DNA from: Candidatus Aegiribacteria sp. MLS_C | GTDB lineage: Bacteria > Fermentibacterota > Fermentibacteria > Fermentibacterales > JCC-6 | Reading direction: 5' to 3' | DNA length: 13,160 bases | NCBI GenBank assembly: GCA_002030045.1 | Contig: LQBI01000017.1 | Coordinates: 1 to 13,160 of the forward strand | Part shown: positions 1-7,241 of the stretch, piece after piece | Position numbering within the stretch: the stretch's first letter is position 1 | Layout of the letters: each line of letters starts with the position of its first letter | The notes under the pieces: generated by a model | Told to the model about the DNA's origin: nothing | Seen by the model: the letters and a program-made list of their open reading frames with translations, nothing else | Database searches by the model: none | Made by a program: the position numbers and the translations under genes

Positions 1-820
1 GGCAATCCATGTCTGTTTCAGTAGAGATTGCCCATATGCCTTCCCAGGGTTCCATGTCCGGCGTGTCAGCTATTACCAGATCACCGTTAAGTATGATGGC
101 TCCCAGCATTCCTCCCGAGGCCGTATGGTAACTGATGTCCCCCATGATGAACAGGTGGCCGCTGCAGCCTATGGTCATGGGAATGGTGAGCCCCGGACCG
201 CTGTCGGGAGTCATGCTCCGCATGTAGAGGGTGTCGGCCGGGAGGTTATCCACCCATACCACCGGCTCCTGCAGTTCACCAACGCACCAGGACTGGACCG
301 GCCCGTCAAAGGTTTCTCTGAGATGAATGCTGTCCCCCTCCAGGATCAGCCTGCTTCCCGACAGCGGCGAGTCGATGACCAGCCCGAATTGCGAAGCAGC
401 GTTGAACGCCGTCTCCCAGTCCACGTTCTCCGAGCCGAAGGGAATTACGTCGGCTCCCAGGCTGAACCATGGTGGACCCTGGCACATCAGCTCGTAGGGC
501 TCGATCCAGAGGTCAGTCCCGTCGGGATGCGGAACGGCGGCGGCTATCCAGGTCGTGGAATCTGCCAGCTTGGTATAGAATGAGTCCGAAGCAGTCGTCA
601 GGCTGTAGAAGTAGGGGTCATGGTCCCTTCCCGGAGTGTAGCTCACTATGAAGGGAATCCCGTTGAGCCTCACCGGACCGTTGAAAACGGTGCTGTCGGA
701 CCAGTAACCACCAGCATCCTCGTCGAGAAGATAAACATAGTCTGAATAGTGACCGGTCTCAGCCGTCGAGACCGCGGCAAACGCGCAGATCACCGACATG
801 AAGAATGAAAGTGTTTTCAT
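1..820 (-). CDS. Secreted protein with DUF4900-like GPVxxNG motif (3' end beyond window)
   Basis: Minus-strand reading from ATG at 820 stays open for 273 codons and runs off the window at base 1, so the C-terminus is missing. The first 20 residues form a signal peptide (MKTLSFFM..., hydrophobic core, likely cut after STA), so the product is exported. Residues 46-54 read FNGPVRLNG, after 'YWSDSTV'. This resembles the 'GPVHTNG' element of DUF4900-type surface or pilin-associated proteins of FCB bacteria. Further on there are beta-rich stretches (HLFIMGDISY, then GAIILNGDLVIAD) typical of repetitive extracellular beta structure. A GGAGGAGG Shine-Dalgarno stands just upstream of the ATG. It follows the cyclase-ATPase gene in the same direction after 106 bases but has its own promoter candidate. 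The family assignment rests on a remembered motif and is tentative; export is well supported. Confidence 0.7.
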   Translation of the reverse strand, partial: MKTLSFFMSVICAFAAVSTAETGHYSDYVYLLDEDAGGYWSDSTVFNGPVRLNGIPFIVSYTPGRDHDPYFYSLTTASDSFYTKLADSTTWIAAAVPHPDGTDLWIEPYELMCQGPPWFSLGADVIPFGSENVDWETAFNAASQFGLVIDSPLSGSRLILEGDSIHLRETFDGPVQSWCVGELQEPVVWVDNLPADTLYMRSMTPDSGPGLTIPMTIGCSGHLFIMGDISYHTASGGMLGAIILNGDLVIADTPDMEPWEGIWAISTETDMDC

Positions 821-847
821 GGACCCTCCTCCGATCGACCCCTGACC

Positions 848-876
848 TTATTACAGTTCCTGTCCGGTTCATTCAA
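848..876 (-). promoter_or_regulatory. Candidate sigma70-type promoter for the secreted protein
   Basis: On the minus strand, TTGAAT (871-876) and TAATAA (848-853) are separated by exactly 17 bases. This places a transcript start near 841, about 20 bases before the ATG at 820, with the Shine-Dalgarno in between. A 24-base imperfect dyad (864-887) covers the -35 element. The match is by eye only. Confidence 0.45.
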
Positions 877-887
877 GAATATACCGG
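864..887. promoter_or_regulatory. 24-base imperfect palindrome, candidate operator
   Basis: Two 11-base arms (864-874 beginning CCGGT, 877-887 ending ACCGG) flank a central AA. They match at 9 of 11 positions when one arm is reverse-complemented. The dyad overlaps the -35 box of the promoter at 848-876, where a bound dimeric regulator would block or recruit polymerase. Which regulator binds cannot be told from this window. Confidence 0.35.
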
Positions 888-917
888 ATCGCGGTCCTGG
901 TCAAAGCAGCCATGAAC

Positions 918-934
918 GGGTCTGGTTCAGACCC
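918..934. other. Perfect 7-bp hairpin spanning the cyclase gene stop codon
   Basis: GGGTCTG and CAGACCC pair perfectly around a GTT loop (minus: AAC), with the TGA stop (927-929) inside the structure. No U-run follows on the minus strand, so it is not a canonical intrinsic terminator. It could slow ribosome release or protect the 3' end, or be chance. Confidence 0.3.
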
Positions 935-3900
935 CCGCCTCCAGCTGCCTGAGGAGGTCGAGGGTCCATTCGTCCAGGTCTACGGTGCCAGGATCCATGG
1001 ACAGGACAGCCCGCAGCCGATCCGCCGCCGCTTCCGGCCTTCCCGCATTCATCTCCGCGAAGCCTAGCATCACAAGCGTCCTGAGTCTTACCCCTACAGG
1101 CAGTGTCGTCCCTTCCATCGCCAGGACCCGGCCCAGCTCCTCTATCGCATCAGCGTAGTCCTCCTGCAGGATACAGAGCCTGCCTGACAGCAGCAGCACC
1201 TTCAGCAGTTCTTCCCCCGGGCCCAGTTCCGAGGCCAGAGTTCTCGCCTTCAGGATGTAATCACGGGCCCTGGACGTTTCCATGCGGGCCGAATGGAATT
1301 CCGCAAGTACCGTCAGGATGCCGCACTCCTGGGAACGCTCACCGTTGGCAACGGCCATCTCCAGCGCCGGCAGAAGGTATTTCTCTACCTCGTCGTCCGC
1401 GCCGGTGTCCCTGTAGAAAACGCCCATGTTGGCCATGGCCTTGCACTCGAACCACCTGTCGCCCACCCTGCGGGCAATGGCCAGGGCTTCCTTGAAGGAG
1501 GCCTCGGCCTCGTCCTGCATGCCTCCGGAGAACTGCATGACTGCGATGTTGCTCAGATTCGCGCCGGCGTTCCTGAGGTCGCCCATCTCCTCGAATATCT
1601 CCCTGGCCCTGCGGTAGGCCTGCATAGCCTCCTCCGGCAGCCCTCTCCTGCGGGCGAGGATCCCCAGGTTGCCGAGGATGTACGCCTCGTTCCGCCGGTC
1701 GCCTGATCCCAGGGCTTTCGAATGGGCGGCCCGAAGATGGCTCTCAGCCTCCTCGAGCCTGTTGAGCTGAAGGAAGACTATACCCAGGGAAGTCATGGCT
1801 GCTGTCTCCAGTTCGCTGTCCCCCAGCTCCCCGGCGGTTTCGATGGCGGTCTTGAGATCCTCCAAGGCTTCCTCGAACCTTCCGGTCATCCTGTGCAGTG
1901 TCCCCAGACTGTTCAGTGCGAGCACCCTCCACCTTGGGTTCCCCAGCACTTCTGCCTTCTCCAGGACACGTCTGAGAGTCTCCTCCTGAGCTTCCCTCAT
2001 CCCCTTCCGGTTCTGCGCCTGCTGAAGCTTCAGCAGGATGTCCAGCTCGGCTTCCACGTCCTGCGGCACGCTGCCGCCGTCCAGCCATTCGAGGAGACGG
2101 CCGGACCAGTCGATGACCTCGTCAAGCTGGTACCTGCGGTAGGCCCTTCGCATCGCTACGAGCCCCCAGTCGAAAGCGCCTCTAAGGTTCCCGCTGCGCC
2201 GGTAGTGGTGGGCAATGGCGGCTGCATGGTCCTCCGCGTCATCCGCGTGCAGTTCAAGTATGGCACCTGCGGCCGCTTGATGGAGGATGTTCCTGTTGCA
2301 GAACAATATCGTCTCGTAAACCGCGTCCCTCGTCAGGGCATGCCTGAAGCCGAGACCCGGGGATGCCGTTCCGGCGGTGGTTTCCAGAAGACGGAGACGT
2401 CCCAGCTGCTCGAGGAGTCCCTCCTGGTCCTCTTCGGGATGGAATGACGAGTGGACCGTTCTGAAGAGTCCCGCCTCGAACTCCCGGCCCAGGACCGCCC
2501 CCAGCTGGAGCGCCCTTCTGAGGTTTCCCGGAAGCCTGTCGATCCTGTTCCTGATGAGTCCCGACACCGATACCGGAACCGCCAGCTCCGACAGGTCTCC
2601 CACAACCTCTGTTCCGGTACCGCCAATATCGATGACCCCGGACTCTGCCGCGTCGAGGAAGAGTTCCTCCATGATGAAGGGATTCCCGTGCGACCTTTCG
2701 TAGAAGAAATCCAGGAGCCTCCTCTCCGTGTCCCGTGTACCCGTCATCGAGGACAGGATGGAGGAGCAGCTGTTCAAGTCCAGCCTTTCGAGCATGATCG
2801 GGAACATCCCGGCGTAACCGTGGACAGGGTCGCCGGATTCCGGCATGGACCATTCCCCCTCCGGCCTGAAGGCCGCAAGGAACAGCAGCGGTACACCTGT
2901 GTCGCAGTTCCTGAGGATGAACATCAGGGTCTGCCTGCTTGCAGGGTCGATCCACTGCAGGTCCTCCAGCAGGAGCACCGTTCTGGACCGCGTCGACGAC
3001 AGAGCGCGTACGAAGTCCCTCAGGGCCAGGACCGTCTCCTCATGCTTCTTGCCGCTCCAGTCCGGGCCGGTCTCCTGAGTGCCGTCTCCTGCTCCCAGCA
3101 GTCCAGCCAGGAGCGGGAAGGCTTCTTCCGGGGATATTCCTGCACCTTTCGAAGCGGCATCCCTCTCCAGCTCCCTCAGCCGGGACTTGAGGACATCGGC
3201 TTCCGAAGGGTCCCCCGGGCGGGTGCCGAGGTGGTTCCTAAGTATCGAGGTCCAGAGGGACATGGGAGGCTGGGCGAAGGGCATCGTACCGCCCTTGAGA
3301 AGAAGGAAATCCTCGCTCCTGGAGTTCAGGAACTCGAAGAGAAGCCTTGACTTGCCCATGCCGCCCTCGGCCTCGATGCCGGCGAAAATGTGGACGGCAC
3401 CCCCCCGCCTGTTGGTTCTGGAGTTATCCATCTGCTGTGCCCAGAGACCTTCCAGCATGCTCATTTCACCTGACCTGCCGTACATGGGGGATCTGGCCAG
3501 GGAGGCGGCAAGTTCCCACCTTCTCTGCCTTGCTGCTCCCGGTCCTGAGGGAGAGAAGGCCGGAACGGCCGTCTCGATCCCCTTGAGCATCAGGTCCCCG
3601 GCGCTGTTCCATTCGAACAGGTCGCCGCATCTCCTCCTGACCTCCCCCGAGACAAGGACAGTGTTCGGAGGGGCTGCCTCCTCCAGCCTGGAAGCGATGT
3701 TGACACAGCGGCCCGTGGCGGTGACATGACCGGAAGGATCTGGGGCGACGGTGGCGACTCCCGAATCGATACCGACGCTGGCTGAAATGCAGATGCCCCT
3801 GCCGGAAAGGGTCCTGTCTATCTGGTCCATCGTCTCCAGCATCCTGATGCCGCATGAGACTGCTCTCACCGAATCGTTCTCCGCCGAGCCGGTAGCTCCG

Positions 3901-4181
3901 AAAAGGGCCATTATCCTGTCGCCCTCGAACTTGTCCACGTAACCGGCATGGTACTCCACCACTCCCGCAAGGGCCTTCATGATGCCACCGGTAAGCAGGT
4001 GGACAGACTCGTGGTCGAGTCTCTCAGAGAGTTCGGTGAATCCCCTGAAATCAAGGAAGAGTGCTGAAATGTCCCTGCGCTCACCCTCCTCGAGGGTGGC
4101 TCCCTGTCCCTGCCTGGGCCCCTCCCGTCCGAACAGCCTCAGGATTTCTTCCCTCAGTATGGAATCGGCGGCGGCCTCCAT
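927..4181 (-). CDS. Class III nucleotidyl cyclase fused to STAND-type ATPase and TPR repeats
   Basis: Large cytoplasmic signalling protein of 1084 residues. Residues about 34-205 are a class III adenylyl/guanylyl cyclase catalytic domain. The metal aspartates are D44 (LFLDFRGFT) and D88 (KFEGDRIMALFG), K84 is the purine-contacting lysine, T154 sits where adenylyl cyclases have Asp or Thr, and N161 and R165 (VNIASRLE) are the transition-state residues. All six positions are filled, so it should be active, most likely making cAMP. Residues about 235-640 are an AAA_16-like ATPase with Walker A (GGMGKSRL, K277), Walker B (LLLEDLQWID, about 403-412) and the family's SHGNPFIMEEL and FRHALTRDAVYE motifs. 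From about 750 at least five TPR-like helical pairs recur every 40 residues (starting near 756, 796, 836, 876, 916). AAAGGA precedes the ATG at 4181. The usual reading is a ligand- or partner-sensing switch that gates cyclase output; the partner is unknown. Confidence 0.9.
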   Translation of the reverse strand: MEAAADSILREEILRLFGREGPRQGQGATLEEGERRDISALFLDFRGFTELSERLDHESVHLLTGGIMKALAGVVEYHAGYVDKFEGDRIMALFGATGSAENDSVRAVSCGIRMLETMDQIDRTLSGRGICISASVGIDSGVATVAPDPSGHVTATGRCVNIASRLEEAAPPNTVLVSGEVRRRCGDLFEWNSAGDLMLKGIETAVPAFSPSGPGAARQRRWELAASLARSPMYGRSGEMSMLEGLWAQQMDNSRTNRRGGAVHIFAGIEAEGGMGKSRLLFEFLNSRSEDFLLLKGGTMPFAQPPMSLWTSILRNHLGTRPGDPSEADVLKSRLRELERDAASKGAGISPEEAFPLLAGLLGAGDGTQETGPDWSGKKHEETVLALRDFVRALSSTRSRTVLLLEDLQWIDPASRQTLMFILRNCDTGVPLLFLAAFRPEGEWSMPESGDPVHGYAGMFPIMLERLDLNSCSSILSSMTGTRDTERRLLDFFYERSHGNPFIMEELFLDAAESGVIDIGGTGTEVVGDLSELAVPVSVSGLIRNRIDRLPGNLRRALQLGAVLGREFEAGLFRTVHSSFHPEEDQEGLLEQLGRLRLLETTAGTASPGLGFRHALTRDAVYETILFCNRNILHQAAAGAILELHADDAEDHAAAIAHHYRRSGNLRGAFDWGLVAMRRAYRRYQLDEVIDWSGRLLEWLDGGSVPQDVEAELDILLKLQQAQNRKGMREAQEETLRRVLEKAEVLGNPRWRVLALNSLGTLHRMTGRFEEALEDLKTAIETAGELGDSELETAAMTSLGIVFLQLNRLEEAESHLRAAHSKALGSGDRRNEAYILGNLGILARRRGLPEEAMQAYRRAREIFEEMGDLRNAGANLSNIAVMQFSGGMQDEAEASFKEALAIARRVGDRWFECKAMANMGVFYRDTGADDEVEKYLLPALEMAVANGERSQECGILTVLAEFHSARMETSRARDYILKARTLASELGPGEELLKVLLLSGRLCILQEDYADAIEELGRVLAMEGTTLPVGVRLRTLVMLGFAEMNAGRPEAAADRLRAVLSMDPGTVDLDEWTLDLLRQLEAGV

Positions 4182-4395
4182 GGGTCCTTTCGTTCGGTCC
4201 TGTTAGATTCTTGCACTTGCACCATACATAACGCAGCCCTTGGTGGGAAGTTAAGTCCCGATTCTATTCTTTTTGAACTGTCATCTTGGCCGGATGCTGC
4301 GATGTAGACCGTTGAGCATGCCCGAATTGACTTGCATCCGGAGCTTCGGATATTATCCGCAAAGAAGCCGTCTCTACCGAGAAAGGGGTCCAATC
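4182..4395. promoter_or_regulatory. Divergent control region between cyclase-ATPase and GGDEF genes
   Basis: About 214 bases separate the two divergent starts if the GGDEF protein begins at TTG 4396, or 91 if it begins at ATG 4273. It must hold the promoters of both genes. The best minus-strand pair I see is TTAACT with TATGTA 18 bases on, which is weak. No clear operator or riboswitch fold was recognised. Confidence 0.4.
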
Positions 4396-5658
4396 TTGCC
4401 GGGGAATTCCGAGGAACTCCTTCAGGAACTATTCTGGAGGTCTTCGCTCCGTGTTGCCGTGATAAACACCGTGGGACGGCTTCACCTCACCAGCAAGGCT
4501 TTCAGGGATTCCTTCCAGTCCGTGATCGTAGTCAGGGACGGCTACGAGGTAGTCTCTCCGGAGCTTGACAGTGGTCCGTTCCTGGACCGGCTGGAGAGCC
4601 TTCCGCCCGGGGAGCGGTTCTCCCTCTCGATAAGGATACCTTTTGCCGGTATCGAGTGCGATGTCAGGATCGAGGTCTCTGCGCTCCAGAGTACGAAGGA
4701 AGGCGTGCCGCTGTTCCTCACCGAGTGGATACCCGATACAGGCGAAGAGGAAGGCATAAGGGCCCTGGAAGAGATAGAGCAGATGTACAGGAACCTGCAG
4801 GAGAACCTGCCCGTGGGCATATACCGCGCAGAGCGGGGAGGAATTCTGCAGACGGCGAACAGCGCCCTCATCAGGATGATGGGGTTCGACTCCTTCGAGG
4901 AACTCCAGAACGCCAGGCTGCAGGACGTCTGGGTGGACCCCCGTCAGAGGGCCGGGATGATAAGCCGGCTTCGTAACGATGGCTATGTTCTGGGATACCA
5001 GGTCAACCTGAGAAGGAAGAACGGCGAGGAACTCATAGCCTCCTTCGACGCCAGGGGGACCTTTGATCCAGAAGGAAGGCTGATCCATTTCGACACCATC
5101 GTCCAGGATATCACCAGCAGGGTCAGGGCCAAGATGGAGCTGGAACGCCTTGCCAGGACCGACAGCCTGACGGGGCTGCTCAACCGCCAGCGCCTTATGG
5201 AGAGACTCGAGGAGGAAATGGACAGGACCTCCCGCTACAGACGCCCACTGTCTCTCATGATCATAGACCTCGACCATTTCAAGGATGTGAACGATGCCCA
5301 CGGCCATCTTGCCGGGGATGAGGTGCTTGTGGCCTCTGCAGGGAAAATATCCCAATCCCTCAGGAAGACTGACTTCGCCGGCAGATACGGCGGGGAGGAG
5401 TTCTGCGTGGTGCTTCCGGAAACAGGCATGGAGGGCGCTTCGGGTCTTGCCGAGAGGCTGCGTCGGTCGCTGGAGGAGACCCGGCACACTCTCTCCGACG
5501 GCACGGACCTTAAGGTAACCTGCAGCATAGGAGTGGCCGAGGCCTCCTGCAGGAATGTGGAGGAGCTGATAGCAGTGGCCGACGCCGCACTCTACCTTGC
5601 GAAGCGATCCGGCAGGAACAGGGTGGAGAGGTCTTCACCCGGCTGTACCGAGTTATGA
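4396..5658 (+). CDS. PAS-GGDEF diguanylate cyclase
   Basis: Makes cyclic di-GMP from two GTP. The frame is open from ATG 4273 (461 residues). I prefer TTG 4396 (420 residues) because AAAGGGG stands 7 bases upstream, while the extra 41 residues are Arg/Cys-rich and preceded by no Shine-Dalgarno; ATG 4318 is a third choice. In 461-residue numbering: an N-terminal sensor-like region (about 45-155, no membrane segment), a PAS domain (about 171-285, ending in 'VQDITSRVRAK'), then GGDEF (about 290-452). The catalytic signature is GGEEF at 373-377. An RxxD inhibitory I-site (R364-D367) lies five residues before it, so feedback inhibition by c-di-GMP is expected. FKDVND and GHLAGD are intact, and Asp349 favours guanine, arguing against a cGAMP-making variant. 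The PAS ligand is unknown. It heads a likely operon with the FMN-binding protein 13 bases downstream. Confidence 0.92.
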   Translation: MPGNSEELLQELFWRSSLRVAVINTVGRLHLTSKAFRDSFQSVIVVRDGYEVVSPELDSGPFLDRLESLPPGERFSLSIRIPFAGIECDVRIEVSALQSTKEGVPLFLTEWIPDTGEEEGIRALEEIEQMYRNLQENLPVGIYRAERGGILQTANSALIRMMGFDSFEELQNARLQDVWVDPRQRAGMISRLRNDGYVLGYQVNLRRKNGEELIASFDARGTFDPEGRLIHFDTIVQDITSRVRAKMELERLARTDSLTGLLNRQRLMERLEEEMDRTSRYRRPLSLMIIDLDHFKDVNDAHGHLAGDEVLVASAGKISQSLRKTDFAGRYGGEEFCVVLPETGMEGASGLAERLRRSLEETRHTLSDGTDLKVTCSIGVAEASCRNVEELIAVADAALYLAKRSGRNRVERSSPGCTEL

Positions 5659-5671
5659 ACGGGAGAAGTCA

Positions 5672-6070
5672 TTGAAAAAGAAGAAGATACTGATCACGGC
5701 AGCGGTCGCCCTGGGAATGCTCGTTGGTGCAGCGCTTTTCTTCAAGTTCCGCTACGACAGCATGGTGAGGACCATTAATGCACAGCCCATAGAGGAAGTC
5801 GACCTGAGCAGGGTGGAGGACGGAGTCTACCCGGGGGAGTTCGGGGATTTCCTGGTGCATGTATCTCTGGAAGTTACCGTTTCCGATGGCCGCATCACTG
5901 ACATCGATGTAACGGAACAGAGAGGGGGTCCAGGTCATGAGGCCCATGAGACCCTGGACATGATACTTGAGGCCCAGAGCCCTCTGGTGGACGCCGTCTC
6001 AGGAGCCACCGGAAGCAGCAGGTGCATTATGATAGCCGCATACAGGGCCCTCAGTTCCGGGGTTCGTTAG
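5672..6070 (+). CDS. Small membrane-anchored FMN-binding-domain protein (flavinylation target)
   Basis: A 132-residue protein starting at TTG 5672. GGGAG (5661-5665) is 6 bases upstream, and the upstream in-frame ATG at 5597 lies inside the GGDEF gene. After a KKKK patch, residues 6-24 form one transmembrane or signal-anchor helix, so the rest should face the periplasm. The remainder is an FMN_bind (PF04205-like) domain as in NqrC/RnfG C-termini: DGVYPGEFGDFLVHVSLEV, the DGRITDIDV strand, and DAVSGATGSS at 107-116. In this family the threonine of SGAT (T113) receives FMN as a phosphoester from the transferase ApbE. It would then act as an extracytoplasmic one-flavin electron carrier. No apbE or redox partner is visible in the window. 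Its place just after a diguanylate cyclase gene suggests shared expression, not a shown functional link. Confidence 0.85.
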   Translation: MKKKKILITAAVALGMLVGAALFFKFRYDSMVRTINAQPIEEVDLSRVEDGVYPGEFGDFLVHVSLEVTVSDGRITDIDVTEQRGGPGHEAHETLDMILEAQSPLVDAVSGATGSSRCIMIAAYRALSSGVR

Positions 6071-6074
6071 TATC

Positions 6075-6741
6075 ATGGTCCTGCTGCTGTTGACGCTTCT
6101 CCAGGCTGATTCCCCGCGGGACCACATCAGTTACGGCATTCTTGCCGGCGGTTCGTTCCACGGCAACGAGGTATGGGCACAGGACGGCGATCTCTGGTAC
6201 GGTCTCTTTGCAGAAGACGGTTCGTTCGAGATCCGCGGGGGTGGAACTTGAAATGGCCAGAGTCTTTGATCCTGTACTGGACACCGACGGCGATGGTGAT
6301 TTGACGGGCAAGCAGGTCAGTACCTCCGCCTGTGAGGAACCCGTCGTGCTTATCTGGTCTTCGGAGCCCGTTTTCGTCCAGGGACCTGTGCTGACAGCCT
6401 GCGACGGCACTGGAAACCTGTTTCCTGATACGATTATCGATCTTTCGGCCCCCGGTCTTGCCCACTGGTGGCTCCTGGTTGACGGGGAGGGCGTTTCGGT
6501 AAGCAACGGCGAAGTGGAACAACCTCTGTCACCGGTCTACCCCGAAGCCGCGGAGTACGAAGAGAACTATGTGAGAGTGGTCTGGGCGGGCGATCTCGAC
6601 GGCGACGGCCGGGTCGATCTGGTTATCGATAACGTCCCCCATTACAACATCTACAAGGGGCTGGAACTTTACCTCTCCTCGGAAGCCGGACCCGGTGAGC
6701 TTGTGAAGAGGGTGGCGATTTTCACCGCCGTGGGATGCTGA
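6075..6741 (+). pseudogene. Exported protein with DxDGDG motifs, reading frame broken at a G run
   Basis: ATG 6075, five bases after the FMN-binding gene stop, opens a frame beginning MVLLLLTLLQADS (a short signal peptide). It continues through HISYGILAGGSFHGNEVW, then WYGLFAEDGSFEIRGGGT, and stops at TGA 6249-6251. The coherent continuation is in the next frame, from about 6241 (VELEMARVFDPVLDTDGDGD) to TGA 6739-6741. Removing one G from the GGGGG at 6237-6241 joins them into one 221-residue product (FEIRG-VELEMARV). The joined protein has DTDGDGDL and DLDGDGRVDLVID, acidic loops seen in EF-hand-like, dockerin and FG-GAP/VCBS repeats, so an extracellular Ca-binding beta protein is likely. 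Both halves keep normal codon use, so the break is either recent or a sequence/assembly error. Function unknown. Confidence 0.75.
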
Positions 6742-6818
6742 CAGGTGAGATAGGTAGGAGCGGTATGATGAATAGTGCCCAGCAGTTCAGTGCGGACGGG
6801 ACCGGTCCGGTCAGTTCG

Positions 6819-6848
6819 AAGGAGACCTCCTCCTTCAGTCTCCTTTTT
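6819..6848 (+). terminator. Candidate intrinsic terminator or attenuator
   Basis: AAGGAGAC (6819-6826) pairs perfectly with GTCTCCTT (6838-6845) across an 11-base loop. The U-run covers 6844-6848. It lies between the broken gene and the Shine-Dalgarno of the next gene. The stem is short and the U-run modest, and an alternative fold (GAAGGAG with CTCCTTC) competes, so it may only attenuate. Confidence 0.4.
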
Positions 6849-6863
6849 CAGGAGAGGTACGCC

Positions 6864-7175
6864 ATGGCCCAATCGCAGAAGAATCTATGGACAAAGCTCG
6901 TCAGCACCTGGAAGTGCGTGGAGGTGAGCCTTTCGTCGATGCACGTGCGAGTCAGGCTACACGGCCTTTTCGGACTTCTCGTGAAACCCTTCGGGGCGGA
7001 CCTCGACCACCTGATCCCAGTGGCTGCCGTGGTGTCCGCCTCGAAGAGGAGGGCCTTCATGGGGTACGACGAGATATCCCTTGCATTCAACCTTCCCGAA
7101 GGGGGCGAAAGGGAACTCCTTCTCTACCTGAAGAGGGGAGAGGAATTCCTCGCGATGCTGAACAGCATGAAGTAG
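6864..7175 (+). CDS. Small cytoplasmic protein, possibly PH-like fold
   Basis: A 103-residue protein with no signal peptide or membrane helix. I chose ATG 6864 because GGAGAGG lies 6 bases upstream. ATG 6765 in the same frame is possible (GGAG 4 bases away) but adds a low-complexity N-terminus and spans the hairpin at 6819-6848. The pattern is alternating hydrophobic strands (VEVSLSSMHVRVRL, HGLFGLLVKPFG, DLDHLIPVAAVVSASKRR, EISLAFNLPEGGERELLLYL) ending in an amphipathic helix (EEFLAMLNSMK). That order, with an 'IPVAAV' strand in the middle, resembles bacterial PH-domain proteins. This is a pattern impression only; no catalytic motif is visible. It ends 66 bases from the convergent aminotransferase gene. 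Confidence 0.7.
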   Translation: MAQSQKNLWTKLVSTWKCVEVSLSSMHVRVRLHGLFGLLVKPFGADLDHLIPVAAVVSASKRRAFMGYDEISLAFNLPEGGERELLLYLKRGEEFLAMLNSMK

Positions 7176-7194
7176 AATGAAAAGGGGACAGGAA

Positions 7195-7215
7195 GGGCGG
7201 GCCGAAGACCCGCCC
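7195..7215. terminator. GC-rich hairpin between convergent genes
   Basis: GGGCGGG (7195-7201) and CCCGCCC (7209-7215) form a perfect 7-bp stem with a 7-base loop, midway between the stops at 7175 and 7242. There is no strong U-run on either side (minus has CCCCTTTTC about 12 bases on). It probably marks transcript ends from both directions. Confidence 0.5.
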
Positions 7216-7241
7216 CTCACTGCGTTGTACGCTCTATTCTT

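Noticed and set aside
2451-3350. Long plus-strand open frame of 299 codons
   Set aside because: It lies entirely antisense to the cyclase-ATPase gene, whose motifs (Walker B, TPR) are unmistakable. Its translation is rich in Arg/Pro/Gln with no domain pattern. High GC creates such shadows.
4273-4395. Longer N-terminus for the diguanylate cyclase from ATG 4273
   Set aside because: Not excluded, but there is no Shine-Dalgarno and the added residues are unlike the rest. TTG 4396 has a good ribosome site.
4429-5487. Minus-strand open frame of 352 codons opposite the GGDEF gene
   Set aside because: The plus strand encodes clear PAS and GGDEF motifs over the same bases. The antisense translation has no recognisable motif or Shine-Dalgarno.
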